Shown here piece after piece: positions 7,253-15,216 of a DNA stretch of 35,953 bases (its first letter is position 1; every line of letters starts with the position of its first letter). A program made the position numbers and the translations under genes. A model generated the notes under the pieces. That model did not search any database and was not told the DNA's origin. It was given only the letters and a program-made list of their open reading frames with translations. Source of the DNA: CBDUWP01 sp965370955 (GTDB lineage Bacteria; Planctomycetota; Phycisphaerae; Sedimentisphaerales; Anaerobacaceae); the NCBI GenBank assembly GCA_965370955.1, contig CBDUWP010000005.1, positions 1-35,953 on the forward strand. Direction: 5' to 3'.

Positions 7253-8050
7253 GTGGGTTCGATTTTAGACTATTTATTTGTTCGTATTGCCAGCTATAAT
7301 TTGCCGATGGTTGCGATTGAGTTGTTTTCGATTGGCTTTGTGGTATATTGGCTGGTCGATTTTCTTGAGGGCACTCGCGGCGAGCGTCTTTTTCGCGGTG
7401 TGATGTTTGTATTATTAGCTGGCGTTGTGGTTTTGAATTTGATAGTTCATCGTTTACAGGTTGAGCGTCTTCAATACCTTTACAAGGGTTTTTTACTTTC
7501 GGTTTTAATAGCAGCTGTTGCCGCTTTTCAGCCGGAGATTCGCCGCGCGTTGATGCGTATAGGCAAGACAGGTTTTCGCGAAGCCAAATCCTTTCAGCTT
7601 AATACTTTGGTTGAGCAGCTCATTTCTGCTTCTAAAGACCTGTCCGTTTCCCGTACAGGTGCAATAATTGTTTTGGAGCGTGAAATTGCTCTTGGAGAAT
7701 TTGTGGAAACAGGCGTCCGTTTAAACGCTGAGGTTTCAGCCGCTTTGCTTAAAACAATTTTTTATCCCGGCAATCCTCTCCACGACATGGCAGTGATCAT
7801 CACAGGCAACCGCATTATTTCAGCTCGCGTTCAGCTGCCCTTAGCTGAAGCCTCAGAAAAGCAGGGCATTCTTTTAGGTTCTCGCCATCGTGCTGCGATT
7901 GGCATAACAAATGAGTCTGACGCCTGTGTTGTGGTTGTCAGTGAAGAGACTGGCATTGTTTCGATTGCTTACAATGGCAATTTAATTCGTAATGTCACCG
8001 AGACTCAACTTCGTAAAAAGCTCATGGAGTTGATGACGGTCCTTAGCTAG
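7253..8050 (+). CDS. cdaA: Diadenylate cyclase CdaA (membrane type)
   Basis: Makes cyclic di-AMP from two ATP. The 265 residues comprise three hydrophobic segments within the first 95 residues, then the DAC (DisA_N) catalytic domain with GAIIVLEREIALGEF, the LHDMAVII motif at about 176-183 and GSRHRAAIGI at 209-218. In the family the first motif is normally DGA; here Gly is replaced by Met (DMA, codon ATG at 178-180), and the usual GTRHRAA is GSRHRAA. The start is GTG, with AAAGGGAT about nine bases upstream. The next gene, a YbbR/CdaR-like protein, starts ten bases after the stop, the usual cdaA-cdaR arrangement, and c-di-AMP commonly governs osmotic and wall homeostasis. Whether the altered motif is fully active cannot be judged from sequence. 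Confidence 0.93.
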   Translation: MGSILDYLFVRIASYNLPMVAIELFSIGFVVYWLVDFLEGTRGERLFRGVMFVLLAGVVVLNLIVHRLQVERLQYLYKGFLLSVLIAAVAAFQPEIRRALMRIGKTGFREAKSFQLNTLVEQLISASKDLSVSRTGAIIVLEREIALGEFVETGVRLNAEVSAALLKTIFYPGNPLHDMAVIITGNRIISARVQLPLAEASEKQGILLGSRHRAAIGITNESDACVVVVSEETGIVSIAYNGNLIRNVTETQLRKKLMELMTVLS

Positions 8051-8060
8051 GAACAAGTTC

Positions 8061-9071
8061 ATGAAGATTCAATTGACTAAAATTAAACCGGGCAAGTTTT
8101 TATTGATAATCCTTTTAACCGTATTGATATGGGTCTGGGCTGATTTGGCTCAAGATGAACATATTAATCATTTTGCTACGCTGGTTTTTGATCGTTCGTC
8201 CAGTTCCAAATTATTGGTAACCGTTAAAGGCCGCCCCACTGTGGACGTTAAACTGTTTGTTTCGGGCCCTCATCAATCAATTTTGGAATTAAACCGAACC
8301 TTAAAAGACAGTCAGATCTTAACCTTTGATTTAGACATAAGTTCAGTTATTCAAAAAGCCGGAAACTACGATTTACCATTATTGTCATTATTACAGAAAG
8401 ATGCCAGCTTTGCCCGCACAGGCCTAAAGATTCTGTCTTGCCAACCGTCATCGATTTCTATTGACGTTTCTGAGTTGGTTTTATCAAATTTAGCGATTCG
8501 CTGCACAGATTCGGACGACAACATTATAACCTCTGCTACCGTTGAGCCGGTTACAGTTGAGGCTTATATTCCCTCTGATTGGCCGGAATCTAAACAGTTT
8601 GCGACAGTGACTTTGACCTCTACCGAGCTATTGCAATCAAAACACCACCCAATAACAAAATCACCGACTGTTGAGTTTTCACCATTTGTTCATCGCACCC
8701 TTACTTCTAAAGTAAACGTTGTCGCCTTAGTTCAAAACTTACAGAGTTATACAATAGGCAACGCCACTGTTGGCTTGCTTTCGAGTGTAAATATGCACGG
8801 TAATTATAAAGTTGAGTTTGCCAATTCTGATCAGGTCATGGGTTCGATATCGATTCGCGCTTCAGCTGAGGCGACAGATGCCTATCGCAACCAGCGTTTT
8901 CAGGTAGTCCTTATGATTGACGACAAAGATAAAGACGCAGCCGGTATTATGATTACTCGGCCATTGCAGTATAATTTCCCTGATGAGTATTTGCGTCTCG
9001 ATCAAATAGTGCTGAACCAGCAGCCGGTCATTGCCGAGTTCAAATTGGTTCCCATCGAGCCAGCCCAATAA
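8061..9071 (+). CDS. YbbR/CdaR-like protein, regulator of CdaA
   Basis: A 336-residue membrane-anchored protein. Residues about 13-30 form a single transmembrane segment (FLLIILLTVLIWVWADLA), and the rest is probably extracytoplasmic and beta-rich, as in YbbR-domain proteins (repeats such as LLVTVKGRPTVDVKLFVSGP and EPVTVEAYIPSDWPE). In Firmicutes CdaR interacts with CdaA and modulates c-di-AMP output. The assignment rests on topology, strand pattern and direct linkage to cdaA; individual repeats are weakly conserved. The gene is cotranscribed with cdaA. The usual third gene, glmM, does not follow: the next gene is convergent and encodes an MscS channel. Confidence 0.75.
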   Translation: MKIQLTKIKPGKFLLIILLTVLIWVWADLAQDEHINHFATLVFDRSSSSKLLVTVKGRPTVDVKLFVSGPHQSILELNRTLKDSQILTFDLDISSVIQKAGNYDLPLLSLLQKDASFARTGLKILSCQPSSISIDVSELVLSNLAIRCTDSDDNIITSATVEPVTVEAYIPSDWPESKQFATVTLTSTELLQSKHHPITKSPTVEFSPFVHRTLTSKVNVVALVQNLQSYTIGNATVGLLSSVNMHGNYKVEFANSDQVMGSISIRASAEATDAYRNQRFQVVLMIDDKDKDAAGIMITRPLQYNFPDEYLRLDQIVLNQQPVIAEFKLVPIEPAQ

Positions 9072-9100
9072 TTTATTTTGTGCTCCTTTTGGCTTTGCTT

Positions 9101-9916
9101 TTAATCTTGCTTGATCATATGTATATCTCGTTGCGGAAATGGTATTGAGATTTGGTTTTCGTCTAGCGTATTTTTAATTTTTTCAGTCAGGGCGAATTTA
9201 ACATCCCAATAGTCAGCCGTTTTGACCCACGGCCGCACAACGAAATTGACACTGCTATCGGCCAGCTCCGCAACTGCGACAGTTGACGCTGGTTCGGCCA
9301 GCACTCTTTTTTCTTCTGTCAGGATTGTATTGAGAATTTGTTTGGTTTTTTTCAGGTCATCACCATATGACACTCCGATGGTCAGATCGATTCTTCTTGC
9401 GTTGTTGGCTGTATAGTTAACGATATTTCCATCTGTGACTTGGCTGTTTGGCACGATGATTTTCACATTGTCTGGCGAGTGCAGGATTGTATTAAACATT
9501 TGTATGCTTTGTACCGCCCCTGCTTGACCTGCCACCTTGATAAAATCTCCGCATTTAAATGGCTTAAAGACTATGAGCATGATTCCTGATGCGAAATTTC
9601 CTAGTGTTCCTTTGAGAGCAAACGCGATAGCCAGTCCTGCCGCACCTATGATAACAGCGAATGAAGCAGTATCTACTCCGAGTTTGTCCAGTGCCGCGAT
9701 AACGACAGCCACCATCAGAGCCACATAGCTAAAATTTTCTGCAAAGTCGACGAGTGTTTGGTCAACTTTTGATTTGGTCATAATTCGCCCGATGATGTTT
9801 GAAATAATTTTAGCGGCCCATCGCCCGACCACGAAGATAACGATAGCGGCGACCACTTGTAACCCATAGGTTGTGATATATTCTGTGACAGTTTCTTTGA
9901 TAGTTTCGAGATTCAT
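9101..9916 (-). CDS. mscS: Small-conductance mechanosensitive channel, MscS family
   Basis: A 271-residue channel close in size to E. coli MscS (286). Three transmembrane segments are visible: about 16-36 (GLQVVAAIVIFVVGRWAAK), 62-82 and the pore helix 88-115 with the Gly/Ala-rich pattern FAVIIGAAGLAIAFALKGTL. The hinge GNFASGIMLIVFKPFKCGDF leads into the beta domain with PNSQVTDGNIVNYT, followed by the C-terminal alpha/beta cage. It releases solutes on hypo-osmotic shock. AAAGGAAC precedes the ATG. It faces the cdaA operon, and c-di-AMP signalling often touches osmotic balance, but this link is only contextual. Confidence 0.93.
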   Translation of the reverse strand: MNLETIKETVTEYITTYGLQVVAAIVIFVVGRWAAKIISNIIGRIMTKSKVDQTLVDFAENFSYVALMVAVVIAALDKLGVDTASFAVIIGAAGLAIAFALKGTLGNFASGIMLIVFKPFKCGDFIKVAGQAGAVQSIQMFNTILHSPDNVKIIVPNSQVTDGNIVNYTANNARRIDLTIGVSYGDDLKKTKQILNTILTEEKRVLAEPASTVAVAELADSSVNFVVRPWVKTADYWDVKFALTEKIKNTLDENQISIPFPQRDIHMIKQD

Positions 9917-9929
9917 CTTGTTCCTTTCT

Positions 9930-10024
9930 CTAGATCCACAAAATTTTCATCTGTTCATACTTTTTTGCATTGTGAGTGAGCGCCGTGACTAAGCCAGTGC
10001 CAGCATCATTTGTTAGCAGTACAA
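9930..10024 (-). other. Coding-like out-of-frame extension after glnS
   Basis: Past the glnS stop, the -1 frame stays open to a TAG at 9930-9932 and reads like protein: it includes ENIIVLLTNDAGTGL and then THNAKKYEQMKILWI. It has no start codon of its own. It joins glnS through an A-rich run (six A, C, seven A) at the very end of that gene, where a one-base slip would extend GlnRS by about 34 residues. It may be a programmed or mutational frameshift, an assembly indel, or the relic of another gene. Confidence 0.35.
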
Positions 10025-11761
10025 TTATGTTTTCTTTTTTTGTTTTTTGCGATTAGCCAGTTGCTTAGCTTGTTGTTTTTGCAGCTTAGCCCAAGTGTCT
10101 TTTAGGGCCACTGTGCGATTAAACACGATTTTGTCCGAGCTACTGCTATCGGAATCAGCACAAAAATAACCTAATCGTTCAAATTGCCATCGACTAAAGG
10201 GCTCAGCTTTCGCCAACATCGCTTCAAGCTTGCAACCTGTCACAATTTTCATGGAATCAGGATTAAGATTAGCCGTAAAATCACCCTTGCCCTTTGTTTT
10301 GGTTGGGTTGGGGACAGTAAACAACGTATCGTACAGCCGCACCTCAGCATCGACAGCAGTTGCAGCGTCGACCCAGTGCAATGTCGCCTTAACCTTTCTG
10401 CCATCCGGCGAATCTCCCCCGCGAGTCGCAGGGTCATAGGTACAAATTAGCTCTATCACATTGCCATCAGCATCGTAAATCGCTTCCTTGCAGGTCACGA
10501 AATAGGCATAACGCAATCGCACTTCGCGACTCGGACTTAGGCGGTAAAACTTTTTGGTTGGCTCTTCCATAAAATCATCCCGCTCAATATATAAAACCTT
10601 TGAGAACGCCACTTTTCTCGTTCCGTCTGCTGGATTTTCGGGATTATTGATTGCCTCTAAATATTCAACTTTGTCATCTGGATAATTTTCAATTGTCACC
10701 TTCAGCGGGTTCAGCACTGCCATCGCGCGGAGACAGGTTTTATTCAAGTCCTGCCGCAGACAATGCTCTAGTAATGCCAAATCTATTGTGCTGACAAATT
10801 TAGCTACACCGATCGTGTCCAAAAAATTACGTATTGCCGCCGTACTATAACCTCGTCGCCTGAGTCCGCTCAAAGTTGGCAATCTCGGATCGTCCCAGCC
10901 AGTGACATGGTTTTCGTCCACAAGTTTCGCCAGCAAGCGTTTGCTCATTACTGTATAGGTCAAATTCAAACGGGCAAACTCGATTTGCTGCGGGTGACAT
11001 ACGCCGAGCGCGTTCAGGAACCAATCATATAATGGCCGATGATTCTCAAATTCCAGCGAGCAGAGCGAATGGGTTATGCCCTCGATAGAATCTTCGAGCC
11101 CGTGCGCCCAATCATACATCGGATAGATGCACCAATCGTCGCCCGATTGATGATGATCTGTATGGACTATGCGATACAAAACGGGATCTCGCATATTTAG
11201 GTTTGGGCTAGCCATATCGATTTTAGCTTTTAATGTTCGGGCGCCATCTTCGAATTCGCCAGCTTTCATTTGAGCAAACAAATCCAAAGATTCTTCGATA
11301 GTTCGATCGCGATACGGACTATTTTTGCCGGCGCTCGTCAAATTACCGCGATAAACTCGAGTTTCTTCCGCTGTCAGGTCGCAGACATAGGCCTTGCCGC
11401 TTTTGATCAGTTCGACAGCGTAATCATACATTTGGCCAAAATAGCTGGACGCAAAAAACACTCGTTCGCCAAAATCGCATCCTAGCCAGCGAACATCACG
11501 TTTGATTGCGTCAATATAGCTGTCATCTTCTTTGACTGGATTAGTATCATCAAATCGTAAATTAAACGTTCCGCCAAACTCTTTCGCTACCGAATAATTC
11601 AGATATATCGCTTTTGCATGGCCGATATGCAGATAGCCGTTTGGCTCTGGCGGAAATCGCGTAGCCACACAGCCGTCATTTTTGCCGGCTTTGACATCAT
11701 CTGTAATAATCTGCCGTATAAAATCTAGGGGTTGCTTATCGTTTTTGGCTGAATCTGTCAT
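10025..11761 (-). CDS. glnS: Glutaminyl-tRNA synthetase
   Basis: Class I synthetase charging tRNA-Gln directly. The 578 residues contain the HIGH signature within RFPPEPNGYLHIGHAKA (HIGH at 45-48), the GlnRS/GluRS fold residues LRFDDTNPVKED, and the KMSKS loop as VMSKR at 271-275. The C-terminal half forms the anticodon-binding beta barrels. The eukaryote/gammaproteobacterial-type N-terminal motif with HIGH separates it from GluRS. The Lys-rich end (NRKKQKKKT) is unusual and lies on an A-rich run; see the coding-like frame just downstream. AGGAACTTTC precedes the ATG. It is divergent from gltX, so both enzymes for Glu and Gln charging are controlled from one 217-base interval. Confidence 0.97.
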   Translation of the reverse strand: MTDSAKNDKQPLDFIRQIITDDVKAGKNDGCVATRFPPEPNGYLHIGHAKAIYLNYSVAKEFGGTFNLRFDDTNPVKEDDSYIDAIKRDVRWLGCDFGERVFFASSYFGQMYDYAVELIKSGKAYVCDLTAEETRVYRGNLTSAGKNSPYRDRTIEESLDLFAQMKAGEFEDGARTLKAKIDMASPNLNMRDPVLYRIVHTDHHQSGDDWCIYPMYDWAHGLEDSIEGITHSLCSLEFENHRPLYDWFLNALGVCHPQQIEFARLNLTYTVMSKRLLAKLVDENHVTGWDDPRLPTLSGLRRRGYSTAAIRNFLDTIGVAKFVSTIDLALLEHCLRQDLNKTCLRAMAVLNPLKVTIENYPDDKVEYLEAINNPENPADGTRKVAFSKVLYIERDDFMEEPTKKFYRLSPSREVRLRYAYFVTCKEAIYDADGNVIELICTYDPATRGGDSPDGRKVKATLHWVDAATAVDAEVRLYDTLFTVPNPTKTKGKGDFTANLNPDSMKIVTGCKLEAMLAKAEPFSRWQFERLGYFCADSDSSSSDKIVFNRTVALKDTWAKLQKQQAKQLANRKKQKKKT

Positions 11762-11903
11762 GAAAGTTCCTAATCTAAATCCATATTTGGTTGCAGTATC
11801 GATTGTTACGTGATTTTATACATACTATATGCGGCTCACGCGACAGGCAACTAAAATTTTGTCAAAAGCCCAACTAAATTGCCGCCAAACAGGCCCTCCA
11901 TGC

Positions 11904-11932
11904 TTGACAATATAGCTTATCTACCTTAAGCT
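11904..11932 (+). promoter_or_regulatory. Weak candidate promoter of gltX
   Basis: A perfect TTGACA at 11904-11909 lies 70 bases upstream of the gltX start, but the hexamer 17 bases on (TAAGCT, 11927-11932) is a poor -10; TAAAAT at 11932-11937 is better but needs a 22-base spacer. A promoter is expected here because glnS is divergent. Confidence 0.35.
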
Positions 11933-11978
11933 AAAATCCGCAAAAAGAGTGAGAGATGAAACTACTGAAGGAATATCA

Positions 11979-13640
11979 ATGGCTGAAACAATCGTAACTA
12001 GATTTGCCCCATCACCTACGGGATATCTGCACATTGGCGGAGCTAGGGTAGCCTTGTTTAATTGGTTGCTTGCCAAACATTTTGGCGGCGAATTTATCCT
12101 GCGGATTGAGGACACCGACACCAAGCGTAATACTCCCACTGCGACCAAACAGGTCATTGAAGATATTAAATGGCTCGGCCTCACTTACGATCAGGGCCCC
12201 GATGTCGGCGGGCCAAACGGACCCTATCAACAATCCGAGCGGCTGGCTATCTACCAAAAATATATTGACCAGCTTTTGGCAGAAGGCAAAGCCTATTATT
12301 GCTTTGATACTCAGGAAGATTTGCAAAAGAAGCGGCAGCTCGCCGAAAAGAATAAGACCTCGCTCATCTATCGCCAAGACCCGTCCGCATATCCGACAAA
12401 ACAGCAGATGCAGCAAGCCAAAACCAGCGGGTTGCCAGTGACTGTTCGCTTTGCCATTGCCCAAGACAAACCCATCGTTATAAATGATATCGTCAGAGGA
12501 CAAGTGACATTTAAGGCCGAAGAAATCGGCGACTTCATCATCCAAAAAAGTGACGGATTCCCAACTTATAATTTCGCAGTTGTGGTTGATGACGCTCTCA
12601 TGAAGGTGACGCATGTCATTCGAGGTCAGGAACATTTGATGAATACGCCCGGTCAGCAGTTGCTCTGGCAGGGGCTGGGTTTTGGTCAGGTTCCGAAATA
12701 TGCCCATGTTTCTGTCACGATCAGCTCTGGCGGCGGCAAGCTCTCTAAAAGAGAAAGGCCCAAAGCCTTAAAGCAAGCCATTGCTGTTAGACAAAAACAG
12801 GGGATTGATTTAGCCAAACTTGCAAAAGCCGGTAACGTTACGTTAAGTGACATCCAAGATTTTCTCGATGGCAAATCGACTTTGGATATAACTGCTGTGG
12901 AAGCGATTGCAGAATATATGAATATCCCTCTACCGGAAATCAATCTCATCGATTTCGCAAGAAGCGGCTATTTAAGAGAGGCTCTGATAAATTTCGTAGC
13001 TTTGTTGGGCTGGAATCCGGGCCATGATAAAGAAATAATGACTGTGGCTGAATTGGTAAAATGTTTCGATATTAAGCGATTAGCCAAATCCAACAGCCTT
13101 TTCGATAGAGCCAAACTGACAGCCTTTAATACTGAACAGATGAAATTGCTCTCGCCTGCGAATCTGCTGTCTCAATTTAAGTATTACCTTAGCTTGGGCG
13201 ACTCGCCCGTCAAAAATGCCTCAGATGATATATTAGCTGACATTATAAAATTAAATGCGGGCGCAAAGACTTTTGCCCAGATGGAAATTAAGAGCCGGTT
13301 TGCTTTCATTTCAGATGATGACATAATATACGATGCCAAAGCTGTTAAGAAAGTTTTGCTAAAGGATAATGTCGCTCAAATTCTAACAGAGATCAAACAA
13401 GCTTTATCGACTATGTCAAATCCAACAGTTGACAAAATCGAGTTGTTGCTGCGAAATATGGCAGAGGAAAAACAATTGGGCTTAGGCAAGATAGCTCAAC
13501 CTTTAAGGGTAGCTATTGCGGGCAACACTGTCAGCTTGCCGATTTTTAATGCTGTAATGATGATTGGTATCGACAGTACCATAACAAGAATCTACCAAGC
13601 CATTGGTCTAATCGAAAAGAACATAAACAAAGGAAACTAA
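11979..13640 (+). CDS. gltX: Glutamyl-tRNA synthetase with large insertion
   Basis: Class I synthetase charging tRNA-Glu. It opens with TRFAPSPTGYLHIGGARVALFNW (HIGH variant HIGG at 18-21), contains LRIEDTDTKR, RGQEHLMNTPGQQLLW and the KMSKS loop KLSKR at 254-258. Most bacterial GluRS are 470-490 residues; this is 553. The extra length is largely an Ala/Lys-rich helical insertion between KLSKR and YLREALINFVALLGW (about 331-345), where the family normally has about 25 residues. I chose ATG 11979, which has AAGGA seven bases upstream; an in-frame GTG at 11949 has no such site and would add ten residues before the conserved start. It is the first gene of the plus-strand run and is followed two bases later by a PfkB kinase. 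Confidence 0.96.
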   Translation: MAETIVTRFAPSPTGYLHIGGARVALFNWLLAKHFGGEFILRIEDTDTKRNTPTATKQVIEDIKWLGLTYDQGPDVGGPNGPYQQSERLAIYQKYIDQLLAEGKAYYCFDTQEDLQKKRQLAEKNKTSLIYRQDPSAYPTKQQMQQAKTSGLPVTVRFAIAQDKPIVINDIVRGQVTFKAEEIGDFIIQKSDGFPTYNFAVVVDDALMKVTHVIRGQEHLMNTPGQQLLWQGLGFGQVPKYAHVSVTISSGGGKLSKRERPKALKQAIAVRQKQGIDLAKLAKAGNVTLSDIQDFLDGKSTLDITAVEAIAEYMNIPLPEINLIDFARSGYLREALINFVALLGWNPGHDKEIMTVAELVKCFDIKRLAKSNSLFDRAKLTAFNTEQMKLLSPANLLSQFKYYLSLGDSPVKNASDDILADIIKLNAGAKTFAQMEIKSRFAFISDDDIIYDAKAVKKVLLKDNVAQILTEIKQALSTMSNPTVDKIELLLRNMAEEKQLGLGKIAQPLRVAIAGNTVSLPIFNAVMMIGIDSTITRIYQAIGLIEKNINKGN

Positions 13641-13642
13641 AT

Positions 13643-14548
13643 ATGTCACTATTGGTTACAGGTTCTATAGGAATCGACACGGTCAAAACTCCGTTTGGCG
13701 TTAGCGAAAACTGTATTGGCGGCTCAGCTGTTTATTTCAGTATGTCAGCCAGCATTTTGGCCCCTGTCAGATTTGTCGGAGCGATTGGTGACGATTGCCC
13801 TTTCGATCTCAAACAGGCTTTTGTTGGCAAAGATGTTGATTTCACTGGACTGGAAGTTAGGAGCCAAAGCAAAACGTTCCGCTGGAAAGGTGCCTATGAA
13901 GACAGCATGAATACTGCTATCACGGAAAATGTTGAGTTGAATATTTTAGCCGAGCAGCCGCCTAAGGTTCCGAAAGAGTTTGCAGATAGTGACTATGTTT
14001 TTCTGGCCAACACTATGCCTAGCTTGCAGTCGGAGCTATTGTCTCAAATCGACAATCCCAAATTTGTTGCAGCTGACACGATGAACTGTTGGATCAGCAA
14101 TCAAACAAGCGATCTTGAAGATCTAATGAAAAAGATTGATGCCTTGATTATCAATGATGCAGAAGCCGCTCAATTAGCCGATGAATATAACCTTATCAAG
14201 GCGGCCAAAAAGATTTTAACCATGGGCCCTTCGGTCGTCATTATCAAAAAGGGCGAATCGGGCTCTTTGATGTGTAATAATAAAAACCAGATGCTGATGC
14301 TGCCTGCTTTTCCAGCTGACGAGGTCAAGGATCCCACCGGAGCAGGCGACAGTTTCGCCGGCGCTTTTATGGGTTATATCGCCGCCAATGACAGCCTCGA
14401 TTTTAACACGCTGAAAAAAGCGGTTGCCTATGGCACAGCCGCCGCCTCTTTTACCATTTCGGACTTTACGCTTGACGGCATAAATAAAACCACGAAACAA
14501 GACTTGGATGAGCGCATCGCCATATTAAAAACAATAACTGATTTTTAA
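13643..14548 (+). CDS. PfkB-family sugar/nucleoside kinase
   Basis: A 301-residue ribokinase-like kinase. The N-terminal strand LLVTGSIGIDTVKTPFG and Gly-rich IGGSAVYFSMSA are typical, and the C-terminal signature DPTGAGDSFAGAFMGY (residues about 231-246) holds the catalytic Asp and the anion hole. The substrate cannot be told from sequence: the family includes ribokinase, adenosine kinase, fructokinase and others, and this subgroup is common in Planctomycetota-like genomes as an uncharacterised kinase. AAAGGAAAC precedes the ATG, and the start is two bases after the gltX stop, so the two are probably cotranscribed. Confidence 0.9.
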   Translation: MSLLVTGSIGIDTVKTPFGVSENCIGGSAVYFSMSASILAPVRFVGAIGDDCPFDLKQAFVGKDVDFTGLEVRSQSKTFRWKGAYEDSMNTAITENVELNILAEQPPKVPKEFADSDYVFLANTMPSLQSELLSQIDNPKFVAADTMNCWISNQTSDLEDLMKKIDALIINDAEAAQLADEYNLIKAAKKILTMGPSVVIIKKGESGSLMCNNKNQMLMLPAFPADEVKDPTGAGDSFAGAFMGYIAANDSLDFNTLKKAVAYGTAAASFTISDFTLDGINKTTKQDLDERIAILKTITDF

Positions 14549-14583
14549 CAACAATTTGTAAAATTTGAAAAGATTGAGACTGC

Positions 14584-15162
14584 ATGAGATGTTTTATCGC
14601 GATTGATATAAATGCGAAAATTAAAAAGCAAATTGAAGACATTTGCAGCGAGTTAAAAACTCAAATAAATGCCGATGACTTGAGATATGTTAATTGGGCG
14701 AACATAAAACAGACGCATGTAACGTTGAAATTTTTTCCGAAGATAAAAGATGATGTGATTTGTCCAATGCTGGCAGTCGTTGAGAAAGTGGCGAAAAAAT
14801 ATGAGCCTTTTCAAATGAAGCTTGAGAACCTTGGCTTTTTCGGCAATAAAAAAGCCAACACTATTTGGCTCGGCGCAAGTGACGAGGCGACAATGCTCTC
14901 AACAATACATGATGAACTTAATGATGAGTTTGGTCCTTTGGGATTGGCTGGGCCGAGAAGAAAATTTACAGCCCATGTGACATTAGCTAGGATAAAAAAT
15001 TCGGCGGCGGCAAAATCGATTGCCGATATCGTCCGAGCTAAAAAAACAGATTATCAAACAAGCGAAATAACAGTAAATGAAATTAATGTTTATGAAAGTC
15101 AGCTAACCGAGACCGAAGCAATACACACCAACATCGCAAGTTTTAAATTAGCGTTGCTATAA
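14584..15162 (+). CDS. thpR: RNA 2',3'-cyclic phosphodiesterase (LigT/ThpR)
   Basis: A 192-residue member of the 2H phosphoesterase superfamily, which opens 2',3'-cyclic phosphates on RNA. Both HxTx motifs are present: HVTLKFF at about 47-53 and AHVTLARIK around residue 137. The N-terminus MRCFIAIDINAKIKKQI and the central LGFFGNKKANTIWLG are characteristic. The cellular role in bacteria is unclear. It lies between the PfkB kinase and recA on one strand; in many bacteria ligT homologues neighbour recA/cinA, which agrees with this setting. The Shine-Dalgarno sequence is weak. Its stop codon overlaps a TATAAT that may serve recA. Confidence 0.92.
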   Translation: MRCFIAIDINAKIKKQIEDICSELKTQINADDLRYVNWANIKQTHVTLKFFPKIKDDVICPMLAVVEKVAKKYEPFQMKLENLGFFGNKKANTIWLGASDEATMLSTIHDELNDEFGPLGLAGPRRKFTAHVTLARIKNSAAAKSIADIVRAKKTDYQTSEITVNEINVYESQLTETEAIHTNIASFKLALL

Positions 15163-15163
15163 T
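15155..15163 (+). promoter_or_regulatory. Possible extended -10 promoter of recA
   Basis: TGC followed by TATAAT (15158-15163) forms an extended -10 element at the end of thpR, about 50 bases before the recA start. No good -35 is seen at 17 bases. I found no recognisable LexA box (neither CTGT-N8-ACAG nor GAAC-N4-GTTC) between it and recA. Confidence 0.4.
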
Positions 15164-15216
15164 GAACATAAAACAAATACGAATTAACGAAATAACGGCT
15201 AAATGTGGAGATGAAA

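Noticed and set aside
12012..12707. 231-codon open frame opposite gltX
   Set aside because: It lies wholly opposite conserved GluRS coding sequence, has no ribosome binding site, and its protein shows no recognisable domain; typical antisense shadow.
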